Below, piece by piece: positions 8,686 to 18,493 of a stretch of 64,000 bases of DNA (position 1 is its first letter; the number at the start of each line of letters is the position of its first letter). The DNA is from Postechiella marina (GTDB lineage Bacteria > Bacteroidota > Bacteroidia > Flavobacteriales > Flavobacteriaceae). The notes under the pieces were generated by a model that was given only the letters and a program-made list of their open reading frames with translations, searched no databases and was not told the DNA's origin. Both the position numbers and the translations under genes were made by a program. Where the stretch lies: positions 864,294 through 928,293 of the forward strand of contig NZ_BAABCA010000001.1 of the NCBI RefSeq assembly GCF_039538365.1, in the 5' to 3' direction.

Positions 8686-8853
8686 TTAATAAGTATTGTC
8701 TTTTGGGTATCATTAATTCATTTAAAGACACACTTAAAAGAAAGTGTTGTTTTCTATACTAATTAACACCTTAAAGCATTGAAGATCAAATTATATTAGC
8801 ACTAAGACTGTAAAACAAACAGGTTTCTTTTTGCGTTTTCTATTGGTAAAAAA

Positions 8854-8888
8854 ATAAACCGTATCTTATTTACGGTTTATTTTTTTTT
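8854..8888 (+). terminator. Terminator after the VOC gene
   Basis: ATAAACCGTA (8854-8863) pairs with TACGGTTTAT (8871-8880), 7-nt loop, followed by nine T. An A run on the other side makes it functional in both directions. Confidence 0.85.
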
Positions 8889-9138
8889 ATAAGAGACTAC
8901 AAAAATATACTATAAAAACTAACCTGATACTTTTAAATTGCCTTTTAGGACATACAGTGGGTTGTATTAAATTAAAATATAACTATTAGTTTTACTTAAT
9001 AAGTTTAAAAAAGATAATTAGGCCATCGAAAATAACAGAAGGCTTCAATTATTTTTTAAAACAAAATTCCGTTCCATTTTTTCTTTCTTTCACAAAATAG
9101 GCTTAATAAAAACTTAAAAACACAGAGTATTGCAAATA

Positions 9139-9177
9139 TAAAGGGGCAATTCTCGAAATATGAGTAAAGCCCCTTTA
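9139..9177 (-). terminator. Probable terminator after GH117
   Basis: TAAAGGGGC (9139-9147) pairs perfectly with GCCCCTTTA (9169-9177). The 21-nt loop holds a small inner CTC/GAG stem. The T tract on the minus strand is weak. It lies 28 bp after the GH117 stop. Confidence 0.55.
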
Positions 9178-9204
9178 ATAATAATAATAATAATAGTCCT
9201 AAAG

Positions 9205-10425
9205 TTATTCTCCAGGAGCCCGGTGTTCAGTTTTTCTTTCAGAAGAAAACCTCATTATACTTTGGTAATCCCAACTGTTATATACATGAGACAAACCCCA
9301 ACGCAAAATTTCTGTAGGATCTTTATCATTGTCTACTGTTCTATTTAACCCAATAGCATGAGCATCAACACCTTTTAAAACAGACTTGATTTCGAAATTA
9401 ACACCATCTGGCGACCATTGAATTGTATTTTTTTCTGGCCCATCAGTAGTGATTAACGATGCTATTCCGCCTTTATAAGGCCAAACACAAATTTCATGAC
9501 CACTATTACTAATTGGATTATAAGACGATTTTACATAAGGACCTAACGGTTTATCTGCAATAGCTACACCATGACGAATTTGACGTCCTCCAAAGGTGAT
9601 TTTCTCACCCATTTGTTCTCCCTTATAATATAAATAGAACTTTCCTTTATAAGGAATAATACAAGGGTCGTGTACTTTATGGCTATCAAAATCTCCCTTT
9701 TTTTCAACCATAAACCTGTTTTGTTTTTTTCCTTTCCAAACACCATTATCGGCAGGGCTTAGAATGGGTTTATCTAGTTTAGTCCATGGACCATTAGGCG
9801 AATCTGCCCAAGCTAACCCAACTTGATTTTTAACTCTAACCGTGTATGGAGATTTAACCGTTTGATAGCTTAAATAATATTTATCTTCGTGCTTCATAAT
9901 TTCAACGGTAAATACAGATCTGTCGTCATAAGAACCTTTAGGTCCACGAGCAACAGCTATACCTTCCTCTTTCCATGTCCAACCATCTTTAGAGGTTGCA
10001 TACCATATATCACATCTATCCCATGGAAAAACCTTGTCGTTTTCAACATCACCTCCAAAACCATCACATTTTCCTGTACTTCTAGAATACCATACGTAAT
10101 ATTTACCGTTTTCTTTTATCATAGCGCTAGGATCTCTGCGCACAACACCTTCTTCATAAGCTAGGTCTCCTTTTAAAGGTTGTAGACCTCCAAATTCAAT
10201 ATACCAATCATTACCAAGATCTGCAGGCCATTTTAAAGCTCTTTTAGATGCGGTACTCAAATGGTTTATATCCGTAATGCCTAAATGATCTATTTGCGCC
10301 TTAGATATTTGCAAATCAGCAGAGTTTTTGTTGTCTTTATTACTATCATTCCTTGTGTTAGTTTTACAAGAAACAAATACTATAATTAATAACATTTGTA
10401 TGAGTAATTTTGCTTTTAAAGTCAT
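9205..10425 (-). CDS. GH117 alpha-1,3-(3,6-anhydro)-L-galactosidase-type lipoprotein
   Basis: The protein is 406 aa. A lipobox (IVFVSC) indicates envelope attachment. The family's five-bladed beta-propeller blocks are very well conserved: ALKWPADLGNDWYIEFG (helical N-terminal arm used in dimer swapping in family members), EEGVVRRDPSAM, FDSHKVHDPC, FGGRQIRHGVAIAD and NSGHEICVWPY. The Asp and His residues used in catalysis sit in these blocks. Characterised members split neoagarobiose-type ends into 3,6-anhydro-L-galactose and a galactose-ending product. This is the strongest substrate marker in the locus and points to agarose or porphyran. A divergent regulator gene shares its 331-bp upstream region, which holds a candidate operator (10591-10607). 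Confidence 0.95.
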   Translation of the reverse strand: MTLKAKLLIQMLLIIVFVSCKTNTRNDSNKDNKNSADLQISKAQIDHLGITDINHLSTASKRALKWPADLGNDWYIEFGGLQPLKGDLAYEEGVVRRDPSAMIKENGKYYVWYSRSTGKCDGFGGDVENDKVFPWDRCDIWYATSKDGWTWKEEGIAVARGPKGSYDDRSVFTVEIMKHEDKYYLSYQTVKSPYTVRVKNQVGLAWADSPNGPWTKLDKPILSPADNGVWKGKKQNRFMVEKKGDFDSHKVHDPCIIPYKGKFYLYYKGEQMGEKITFGGRQIRHGVAIADKPLGPYVKSSYNPISNSGHEICVWPYKGGIASLITTDGPEKNTIQWSPDGVNFEIKSVLKGVDAHAIGLNRTVDNDKDPTEILRWGLSHVYNSWDYQSIMRFSSERKTEHRAPGE

Positions 10426-10756
10426 TTTTAATTGTTATTTAAGTTGTTAATATTCTTGAACAGCTACATGTTTAAGTAAATTTTATTTGTTAGTAAGAGC
10501 GAAGAATACTCAATTAAGTATTTTATTAACTTTTACTGTAACTGTTACTACAAATATGGGCTATATACAGTTAAAAGCATGTGATTTTTAATCAATATAA
10601 ACTGAACATTTTAAAAAAAGAACTAAATTTTAATGAACTCTATCTAATCAAATAGTATCTTGAACTAGAGTTATACACTTTATTGTCTGTTCAGAAAAAA
10701 AACATAAGTGTTCGATTTGATAAAACATTATAATACAAAGGATTGCAAAAATAAAT
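10426..10756. promoter_or_regulatory. Divergent control region between GH117 and the TPR-LuxR regulator
   Basis: 331 bp, AT-rich, no ORF. It contains candidate operator copy 2 (10591-10607) and a lone half-site GTTCAG at 10689-10694, 63 bp before the regulator start. No clear consensus promoter was found by eye. Confidence 0.5.
10591..10607 (-). promoter_or_regulatory. Candidate PUL operator, copy 2
   Basis: On the minus strand it reads GTTCAGTTTATATTGAT, 166 bp upstream of GH117 and oriented toward it. It matches the copy upstream of susC (21728-21744) at 16 of 17 positions, and both are preceded by T on the minus strand. Confidence 0.6.
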
Positions 10757-12340
10757 ATGAGGAATTTTAATTTTAAGAAAAAACTTTTTTTACTCGTTTT
10801 TTTTGTGTGTTTAGGTATGAATGCTCAATATCCATATGGTACAAATGAGTATATTAATAAGGCGAATCCGTTATTATCCAAAAATTTAGATAGTGCTATT
10901 ATAAATTTAAATGAAGGTATAAAGTTCTACACTAATAAAAGGGATACAATAAATCTGATCAATACTTTGTGTTATCGCTCAGAGGTGTATGACAATGTAT
11001 TAGATTATGGCAAGTCCTATGACGGTTATTGGAGCGCTTTAATTCTTGCAGACTTATCAAATAATGATATTTCTAAAGCAAGAATTTACCAAGAATTAGG
11101 TTGGCTATATACGTCCTATAGAAGAGAAGAAGAATCGTTACGCTATTTCAATTTGTCTCTCGAATTGAAGAAAAAATTACTTGAACAAAAGAAAATAAGT
11201 AGAAATTATTTGGTTAGTAATTATTTTGCTATTGTTAACTTTTACAGGGTGAATAAAAATTTACCCATGACCAAAATTTACTTAGACAGTTGTCAGATTT
11301 CTTTAAATAAAATAGAGCCAAAGGAAAGGTCTTATTATGTTGAATCTGAACAGGCTTATTATAAAGCTGTAATAGGAGGTAAATATAATGAAGCTCATGA
11401 TATACTAAACGAAACCAAGGATTACTTTCAAGCAATAGATCCTTCATATTTAACTGTAATTAATTTCTTAATTGGAGAAGTTTATAGGATTAGCGGAAAT
11501 ATTGATGAAAGCATCAAGCATTATAGAGAATCGCTCAAGTTTTCTGTGATGTATAATAAACATTTAGGTTATAAACAGTATAATTATGAGTTGTTATCTG
11601 ATTTATATTATGATAAAGGAAATTACAAAGAAGCCTTTTATTTTAAAAATAAAGCAGATGAGCTAAATGAGCGAATATTTGGAAGAACTAGTGAAAACAA
11701 TAAGCATTTAATAGAAATTAAGGATAAATACAGGCTGCAAAAGGAGACTGAAAAGGCACTACTGAAAGAGGCTAGAATTGACAAACTTGAAAACCAAAAA
11801 AGAATAGGTTTTTTACGAAATATTTTAATGGCTGTTGTGGTTGTTTTTCTAATACTGTACGGAGTGCTTTTTGTTAAAAATTTAAGAAGAAAACATAAAC
11901 TAGAGAAACAAAAAACAAATGAAGTTATGGCACTAAAAAATAGAGAACTTACTGCCTCCGCTTTACAATTAATTGAAAAAGAAGAGTTTATTACTAAACT
12001 AAAAGAAAGCATTTCTAATAATGAAAATATAGATTTGAAAGCTTTAAACAGAATGATTAGTGGTTTTCAGAGTTCACCTGGTGGCAATTGGGAGGAATTT
12101 GAAGCAAGGTTTACTTCTATAAATCAAAGTTTTTATAAAAACATTAGAAGTAAATATCCTAATTTAGGTAAAACCGACTTAAAAATTTGTGCTTTAATTA
12201 AACTTGGTTTTTCTAGCAAAGAGATGTCTTCTCTTTTGGGTATTACCATAGAGAGTGTACACACATCAAGATACAGATTAAGAAAAAAACTTAATATAGC
12301 TAAGGGAATTAACTTGGTAGAATTTATATCAACCATATAA
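10757..12340 (+). CDS. TPR sensor with transmembrane helix and LuxR-type HTH regulator
   Basis: A 527-residue protein. An N-terminal signal peptide (LFLLVFFVCLGMNAQ) is followed by about 300 residues of tetratricopeptide-like helices (for example ARIYQELGWLYTSYRREEESLRYF). A single membrane helix lies near 352-374, then a basic coiled-coil, and the C-terminus carries a helix-turn-helix: KTDLKICALIKLGFSSKEMS...ITIESVHTSRYRLRKKL. The order implies a periplasmic sensor and a cytoplasmic DNA-binding domain in one polypeptide. Such proteins are common PUL regulators in flavobacteria. It is the only regulator inside this locus, so control of the flanking operons is a reasonable inference. Confidence 0.88.
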   Translation: MRNFNFKKKLFLLVFFVCLGMNAQYPYGTNEYINKANPLLSKNLDSAIINLNEGIKFYTNKRDTINLINTLCYRSEVYDNVLDYGKSYDGYWSALILADLSNNDISKARIYQELGWLYTSYRREEESLRYFNLSLELKKKLLEQKKISRNYLVSNYFAIVNFYRVNKNLPMTKIYLDSCQISLNKIEPKERSYYVESEQAYYKAVIGGKYNEAHDILNETKDYFQAIDPSYLTVINFLIGEVYRISGNIDESIKHYRESLKFSVMYNKHLGYKQYNYELLSDLYYDKGNYKEAFYFKNKADELNERIFGRTSENNKHLIEIKDKYRLQKETEKALLKEARIDKLENQKRIGFLRNILMAVVVVFLILYGVLFVKNLRRKHKLEKQKTNEVMALKNRELTASALQLIEKEEFITKLKESISNNENIDLKALNRMISGFQSSPGGNWEEFEARFTSINQSFYKNIRSKYPNLGKTDLKICALIKLGFSSKEMSSLLGITIESVHTSRYRLRKKLNIAKGINLVEFISTI

Positions 12341-12350
12341 GTTGACAAAA

Positions 12351-12383
12351 AAAATCTCAGATTAATTTATAATCTGAGATTTT
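12351..12383. terminator. Bidirectional terminator between the regulator and GH2
   Basis: AAAATCTCAGATTA (12351-12364) pairs perfectly with TAATCTGAGATTTT (12370-12383), a 14-bp stem with a 5-nt loop, between converging genes. Confidence 0.85.
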
Positions 12384-12462
12384 AAAGCAAAGTATTACAC
12401 AACACCGTCTTGTGTTTAAGTAGTTAATTACATTTCTTGTTCATACCTTAATTTTTATTAAC

Positions 12463-14988
12463 TTACTTAATTTCAATATTAATTGTTTTATCTTCAAAAC
12501 CAGAGGCTCTTGCTGTAACTTTTACAATACCCGGTTTAAACTTTGATTGTATAATGGCTAAACATCGTCCTTTGGCTGTAGTGATTTTTTTAGATTTAAA
12601 ATCTTGAGTGTTTGATCTTGCTCCATTATCTACACCTAACCATCGGCAATCGCCTTCAACAATAAACTCTATATCAGTATTTTCTGTTATAACTTCTAAT
12701 CCATTTTCATCTAGCAATTGTACTTCTAAATGAGCAACATCATAACTATCTGCTTTTAATGTGTTTTGATCAGTTGTAAACTTTAAGGTGGTTGGCTTAG
12801 AGGTTGTATGTAACTCTGCAATCACCTCTTGTCCATCAAAACCAGCTTTAGCTGTCAAGGTTCCTGCTTCATAGGGTACATTCCATCGGAATAGACGATC
12901 TGGACACTCTGACATGCTTCTCCTTCCTAATGATTTTCCGTTTAGCAGTAGTTCAACTATTGTATGATTAGAGCAGACTTCTACAACTACCATATCTCCT
13001 TCTTTATAATTCCAATGCATATTAGAATCTCTCCAATTATAGGACGCGTCAGCATTTTCAGGAAGTTCTTGACCAGATATTTCATTAGCCTTAGAAGCAG
13101 ATTTTTTCATGAGTAATGTGCCTATTGAAATATGTGGTTTATTAACCCAAATACTCTTAAAATAGTTCCATCCTTGATACTTAAACCCTGCTAAATCTAA
13201 TAAATCGCCCCATCCACTTTTATTTGGTCAATCTCCATGTCTTTCTCCCATATAATCGATTCCAGTCCACATAAAAATACTAAAAACACCGGGGTTTTCT
13301 ATAACTTGTTTCCAATCGTCCCATGTACCTGGATTTTCGTTAATTGTAATTTGTTTATTTGGAAAGTATTTTAGACCCCAAGGAATATCCTTATTTCTAT
13401 AACTAAAACCGGCAATGTCTATGGCGTCTGCATAACCACTCACCATACTTGTTTGCGCTACTACAAAGTTTGCTGTTACGGGTCTTGTAGTATCTAATTC
13501 TCTAGTCCATTTACTAAGCTGTTTAGCGGTCTCAGTTAAACTATATTCTGTTTTTTCAATAGAGTCAAAGCGTTTCTTCATTTCTTCTGGTGTAAATAAT
13601 GGAGCACTACTCCAGTAACTTCCAGAATCTTGGGGGTCGTCTGGATTTTCCCAAAAACCAGTTACATACCTGTAATGAAGGTATGTCCATTCAATTTCAT
13701 TTCCAATACTCCATTGAAAAACACTTGGATGATTTCTATCTCTTAATATGGTTCGTGTTAAATCACTCTTGTTCCATTTTCTAAAATGATCTACATAACC
13801 TCTAGTAATATAATCGTCATGTCTATCGTGGAAATTTAAACGTTTATCTTTAGCGTATTCAAACTCATCAAAAAACTCATTTTGAACAAGGATTCCCATT
13901 TCATCACATAAATCTAAAAACTCTTGAGAGTAAGGATTATGGGCTGTGCGAATAGCGTTTACTCCACAGGCTTTTAATTTTTTAAAGCGTCGTTTCCAAA
14001 CACCTTTAGGAACTGCAGAACCTACTAAACCAGCATCATGATGCAAACAAACTCCTTTTACATCGGTTATTTTTCCGTTTAGTTTAAAGCCAAAATCTTT
14101 ATTAAACTCTATACTTCTTATACCAAATGGTGTTTCGTATTTATCAATAACTTTTCCTTTTTCTAAAATAGTAGTAATAGCCTTATACATATTAGGGTTT
14201 TGAGTATCCCATAATTTTGGATTTACTATTTTTAGAGATTGGTTAAATGTATTTTCTGTTTTTGATGCTAAATGTAATTCTTGCGAAACTTGAGCCACCT
14301 CGTTTTCTTTATTATCTAGAATAGATGTTATAAGCGTAAAAGACTTACTGCTATTGTAATCATTTTTTACTTTTAATTCTAGATTAACCTTAGCTTCTTC
14401 ATTGGTAACTATTGGAGTGGTTAAAAAGGTACCCCAAATAGGAATGTGTAATTTATTAACAGTTATTAACTTTACATTTCTATAAATACCACTGCCCGAA
14501 TACCAACGACTATCTGCATATCTTGAGTGGTCTACATGTACCGTTAATATATTTTCATTACTAACATCTTCCAGAAGCTCTGTTAAGTTAAAATATACAG
14601 GAGAGTATCCATAAGGATTCTCACCGAGAAGTTTACCATTTAACCAAAATGTAGCATTATTATAGACTCCATCAAAAAGTACATATGTATTTGTTTCCTT
14701 TTTATTTGATGGTGTTTTAAAATGCTTTTGATATAGGCCTACTCCACCTGGAAGAAATCCAGTTGCTCCTTCATATTTAGGATCAAAAGACGTTTCAACA
14801 CTCCAATCATGGGGCAATCTTAGTGTTCTCCAATTTTTATCTTTTAAAGGAATAATTTTAGGTTTTGTAGTGTCCTTCAGCATGGTAAATTTCCATTCGA
14901 AGTTAAAATCTGTTTCCCGTTGAATATCTTGGGCATTTGCCTTAGATAGAAACAAAACACTTAATAATAATAATATTAATATTCTCAT
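12463..14988 (-). pseudogene. GH2 family beta-galactosidase-like gene with one in-frame TGA (codon 587)
   Basis: Read through, the frame is continuous for 841 residues from 14988 to 12463. A signal peptide is followed by a jelly-roll domain (EGATGFLPGGVGLYQKHF), an Ig-like domain and a TIM barrel with IGNE (Glu431 acid/base) and ITINENPG (Glu551 nucleophile). C-terminal DUF4982/Ig-like domains follow (VELLLNGKSLGRRSM). The TGA at 13228-13230 sits in RHGD-stop-PNKSGWGD; the base context fits a Trp codon changed to TGA, and nothing is missing on either side. The truncated 586-residue product would keep both catalytic glutamates but lose the C-terminal sandwich domains. GH2 members remove terminal beta-galactose, which fits the locus. 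It could be a recent nonsense mutation or a base-call error. Confidence 0.9.
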
Positions 14989-15082
14989 AAAATTTAATTA
15001 TTTATAAAGGGATTATTTGAATTTGCTACTTACGTATTGCAACAAATTACATCTATGTATTAACTATTTTAAGATTTAAAAA

Positions 15083-15112
15083 AGGGTCTGTCATTAATTT
15101 CAGACAAACCCT
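15083..15112. terminator. Terminator after the susCDE-like operon
   Basis: AGGGTCTGTC (15083-15092) pairs with GACAAACCCT (15103-15112) with one mismatch and a 10-nt loop, with T-rich flanks on both strands. It lies 28 bp after the SusE-like stop, so the GH2 gene is likely transcribed separately. Confidence 0.7.
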
Positions 15113-15140
15113 CTTTTTTCAACTAACTAAACTAATAATT

Positions 15141-16730
15141 TTAAGGTCTCAACTCAACTTCAGCTAAGAAGAAATCGTCTAAATACAACTTAATTGGATT
15201 AGCATTATTTTCATTATTACCTCTAATTAACCAAGTAATCTCGGCATCAGTAGAAGCTTTAATGTATGATTTATGATATACCCATTCTCCAGTAGGAAAT
15301 GATGGATTTAAATTACTTATACCTATATCTCCCATGGCCCAGTTACTAGCATAAAATCTAACGTCTGAACTTGCAGTACCTGTAGGTGTAGCACTTAAAT
15401 CACTATCAACATATAGCCAATATCCTAGTTCGTACTCTTGGCCAACAACTAGTTTAAAATTACCACTACCTGAGAAAATCCATCCTCCGTTAGACCTCAT
15501 TGTAATTTCCATACTTTGCGATCCAGAATGTGGTAGATTAGAATTTATAGCGATGTCATATTCACCCCAGTTACCACCCCAAAATTGATAAGGCCAATCT
15601 CCTCCTCCATCGTTTTGTGCAGTAGTAGATTCACATCCAAAGTCGAAAGTGGTAGATTCATAAATGTTTGAGTTAGCATCAGTGGTTGTTGACATAACAT
15701 CAGTAAAGGCATCAGCATCAACTTGATCTGCAGTTTTTAAGCTTCCTGGTGTATATGATACAAAGGCATCATCATTATCATACATGCGCTCTCCTGTCAA
15801 TTCTAATAGTACAATATTATTTTCATCGTCATCTATGGTTACATTTTCAACTGTTGGGTTAAACACATTCTCACCATTCTCTAGCCTTACTGTAAAGTTA
15901 GAAGCTTTTAAACTAGCAGGATCCATATCTCTACTAAACTGAAGTGCAACAAAACCATTTTTCTCTCTAACCGCCTCCAAAACAACAGGTTCTGTAGAAG
16001 GAATAACCTTTATAACTTTTTCAAAGGATATAGTATCTGCATCTCTTGGGCGAAATCTTGAAGCTATGAAGTTTATATCATAAGAACCTAAAGAGTTAAA
16101 CTTCATGTCTACTTCATTTAAAGTAGTTTGGATATTATCAGGTTTACCACCATCAGAAGTCCATAGTACACCATCTGGTTCGCCAATTGCCTCAAAAGTT
16201 AATCTTACAAACTTACTAGCTGTAACTTCATTTTCTGCATCATCAGTTAACATTAATTCATTTCCAGTTGTCCCATCATCATTAACATGGTATAACTTTA
16301 ATGTAGATTTGATTGAATCAAGCACAGTTACAACAATAGTTGTATCTAATACTCTACTATTAATAGGTTGGGTACTATCATCATTTGGGTACACGTCTCC
16401 ACCAAATGTTTGACTTAATTTAACATCATATACTCCAGGCTTGTAAAAAACGCCTTTAATTACAGCTTTTTCTGAGGTACTAGCTCCGTTTTCAGCAATA
16501 ACGGATACACCGGTATCTCCGGGCATAGTCCAAATTCTTGATACTACACCTCTTGAAATGTCACCAAAGTCTATATGTCCATTGACAGAAACTTTATTTT
16601 CAAAATCCATTTCTGAGGTCACTATTATTCTATGGTTTGTGTCCATTGTTTCAACAGACAAATCTTCTCCACAGCTTACAAAAAGTAAGCCTAATACGAA
16701 AAGAATACTTAAATATTTGTTTATTTTCAT
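15141..16730 (-). CDS. SusE/F-like surface glycan-binding lipoprotein
   Basis: The start is set at the ATG giving MKINKYLSILF; an upstream ATG (16739) would add three residues before a normal signal. The signal ends in the lipobox LLFVSC. Two PKD-like sandwiches follow (about 60-125, with KPGVYDVKLSQTF, and about 170-245, with SLGSYDINFIASRF). Next is an Ig-like domain starting VLEAVREKNGFVALQFSRDM, and a C-terminal carbohydrate-binding jelly roll (about 360-530; EYDIAINSNLPHSGSQSM, KLYLDDFFLAE). It is third after susC and susD, the usual place for the outer-leaflet glycan-capture protein. The ligand is unproven. Confidence 0.82.
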   Translation of the reverse strand: MKINKYLSILFVLGLLFVSCGEDLSVETMDTNHRIIVTSEMDFENKVSVNGHIDFGDISRGVVSRIWTMPGDTGVSVIAENGASTSEKAVIKGVFYKPGVYDVKLSQTFGGDVYPNDDSTQPINSRVLDTTIVVTVLDSIKSTLKLYHVNDDGTTGNELMLTDDAENEVTASKFVRLTFEAIGEPDGVLWTSDGGKPDNIQTTLNEVDMKFNSLGSYDINFIASRFRPRDADTISFEKVIKVIPSTEPVVLEAVREKNGFVALQFSRDMDPASLKASNFTVRLENGENVFNPTVENVTIDDDENNIVLLELTGERMYDNDDAFVSYTPGSLKTADQVDADAFTDVMSTTTDANSNIYESTTFDFGCESTTAQNDGGGDWPYQFWGGNWGEYDIAINSNLPHSGSQSMEITMRSNGGWIFSGSGNFKLVVGQEYELGYWLYVDSDLSATPTGTASSDVRFYASNWAMGDIGISNLNPSFPTGEWVYHKSYIKASTDAEITWLIRGNNENNANPIKLYLDDFFLAEVELRP

Positions 16731-16741
16731 GATAAGCAATT

Positions 16742-18481
16742 TTATTGATTATAGATTTCATTAGACTGTATCTCTGTACTCGGTATAGGGAAATAGTCAT
16801 GCTGTGCAGGGTCATAAATACTTTGAGCTACAGTAAAATCTGGTCTAACTTGACCTTGTATTACAAATGGTTGCTCTGTAGGGTCTTGAATTGAAGCTAA
16901 ATTGTCTTGACGCCATACTTCATCAGCTCTAAGATCATCAAAAACTTCTTGAACAATACCCCAACGTACTAAATCTTTCCATCTATGTCCTTCATAACAA
17001 AGCTCTAAAGGCCTTTCAACACGACGGATGTGAGTCATAACTGTTTCTGCACTTGGTGTAACAAATGGACGGTCTCCATCAACTTGATTTTGTACAACTT
17101 GTTTACTTACATGTAATTGTGGAAAGGTTCCTTCATTCATATCCATATACTGCTGTAATGTGTACACACCAGCACGACTTCGTACCATATCGATATATTT
17201 AATAGCAGTCATATAATCTCCACTATCTTCAATAATGGCCTCAGCATACATTAACAATACGTCTGCATATCTTATATGTCTAAAATTAATACCGCCACGT
17301 CCTTGCGCAGGTTCTGCTGGTAAATGATACCAATTAGAGTGCTTTTTTACGTATGCACTTTGGCCACCGCCCCATCCACCAATTGTGCCATAAGGTTCAA
17401 GATACCACAGGCCTTCTCCGTTTTGAGGCGCAATACTAGCGTTCATTCTTCTAGATTCTAAGTTATCATCATTTATTGAATTATCAGGATCTACTTCATC
17501 ATCAACAAGCATTTCATGCAGGTTGTAAGTAGGAAGAACTGTATTAAATCCTCCAGCTCCTAAACGACCAACCTCTGAAGATAATGTAGTTGATTCAGAC
17601 CCTGTATTAAAAGGAGTATCATCAACTGGAAATCCAGAGTTTCCAGGATTGATATCAAAAGAGTAATTAACTTCAAGTATTGATTCTTCATTAAACTCAT
17701 TTTCATGCCAAAAATTGTCGGTAATATCTTTTGTAAGTGCATAGTTACCAGAATCTATTACTTCCTTAAATAAAGCGACAGCTTGTGGCCAATTTTTCTC
17801 AAATAAATGTACTTTACCCAACATGGTTGTAGCAGCTCCCCAAGTAATTCTACCAAGATCTTCACCGTTCCATTCTTCTGGTAGGTTGGCCATTGCGAAT
17901 TCTAAATCAGGAATAATTATAGTAGAAGTGACTTCTGCCTTATCTGCAAATGGCTGGTTAAAATCTTCTGTAGAACGTGCTATATCTAAATGAATCATAG
18001 CTCCACCATAAGAATGCGCTAATTGCCAATAGAAAAAAGCTCTTAAAAAACGTGCCTGTCCTTCAATGACTGCTTTTGTATCGTCATCCATTATACCTTC
18101 TTCAACTGTCTCGAGATTTACGATAACTTGATTTGCTCTAAAAATTCCGACATAACATTCTTCCCACTTATCAACTACATGAATACTGGTATTATTAAAT
18201 GCTAGATTTCTAAACGCAAAAGGTCTGTACCACGATTCGGTGCCACCTAGGTCTCCTAATACAAATTCTTGTACTAGCTCTGCACCACTAATGGAGCGGT
18301 ATTGCAAAGCACCATATACAGTAGCTAGAGCAGCCTGAAATTGCCCTTCAGTCTTCCAAAACGTCTCTGGTGTAATAAAATTTGGATTTTGTTCATCTAA
18401 GAATACACCTTCGCTGCAACTCGTTGTAACGAATATAAAAAGCAGTGTAAACTTGATTAAGCTATTTTTAATTTTTTTCAT
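16742..18481 (-). CDS. SusD/RagB-family outer-membrane glycan-binding lipoprotein
   Basis: A 579-residue lipoprotein (VTTSCSEGVFLDEQNP) with TPR-like helices. FRANQVIVNLE and EGQARFLRAFFYWQLAHSYGG are the SusD N-terminal signatures. HIRYADVLLMYAEAI and RPLELCYEGHRWKDLVRWG are the C-terminal ones. SusD proteins form the lid of the SusC pore and bind incoming oligosaccharides. The gene follows susC after 12 nt and precedes the SusE-like gene after 11 nt. Confidence 0.96.
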   Translation of the reverse strand: MKKIKNSLIKFTLLFIFVTTSCSEGVFLDEQNPNFITPETFWKTEGQFQAALATVYGALQYRSISGAELVQEFVLGDLGGTESWYRPFAFRNLAFNNTSIHVVDKWEECYVGIFRANQVIVNLETVEEGIMDDDTKAVIEGQARFLRAFFYWQLAHSYGGAMIHLDIARSTEDFNQPFADKAEVTSTIIIPDLEFAMANLPEEWNGEDLGRITWGAATTMLGKVHLFEKNWPQAVALFKEVIDSGNYALTKDITDNFWHENEFNEESILEVNYSFDINPGNSGFPVDDTPFNTGSESTTLSSEVGRLGAGGFNTVLPTYNLHEMLVDDEVDPDNSINDDNLESRRMNASIAPQNGEGLWYLEPYGTIGGWGGGQSAYVKKHSNWYHLPAEPAQGRGGINFRHIRYADVLLMYAEAIIEDSGDYMTAIKYIDMVRSRAGVYTLQQYMDMNEGTFPQLHVSKQVVQNQVDGDRPFVTPSAETVMTHIRRVERPLELCYEGHRWKDLVRWGIVQEVFDDLRADEVWRQDNLASIQDPTEQPFVIQGQVRPDFTVAQSIYDPAQHDYFPIPSTEIQSNEIYNQ

Positions 18482-18493
18482 AATATTTATTTT

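Larger units (their letters stand above)
8686..9204. other. Intergenic stretch with two terminators
   Basis: Between the convergent VOC and GH117 genes. Two hairpins are visible (8854-8888 and 9139-9177), plus a short run of about six ATA units at 9177-9195. Nothing else was recognised; a 62-residue reading frame starting at 9160 overlaps the GH117 gene and is not credible. Confidence 0.6.

Noticed and set aside
9225..9242. GTTCAG and TTTCAG close together inside the GH117 gene
   Set aside because: Half-site spacing is 12 bp rather than 11 and the bases are fixed by the coding sequence, so it was not counted as an operator copy.
9160..9348. 62-residue plus-strand ORF with hydrophobic start
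   Set aside because: It overlaps the GH117 terminator and coding end and arises from an ATA repeat.
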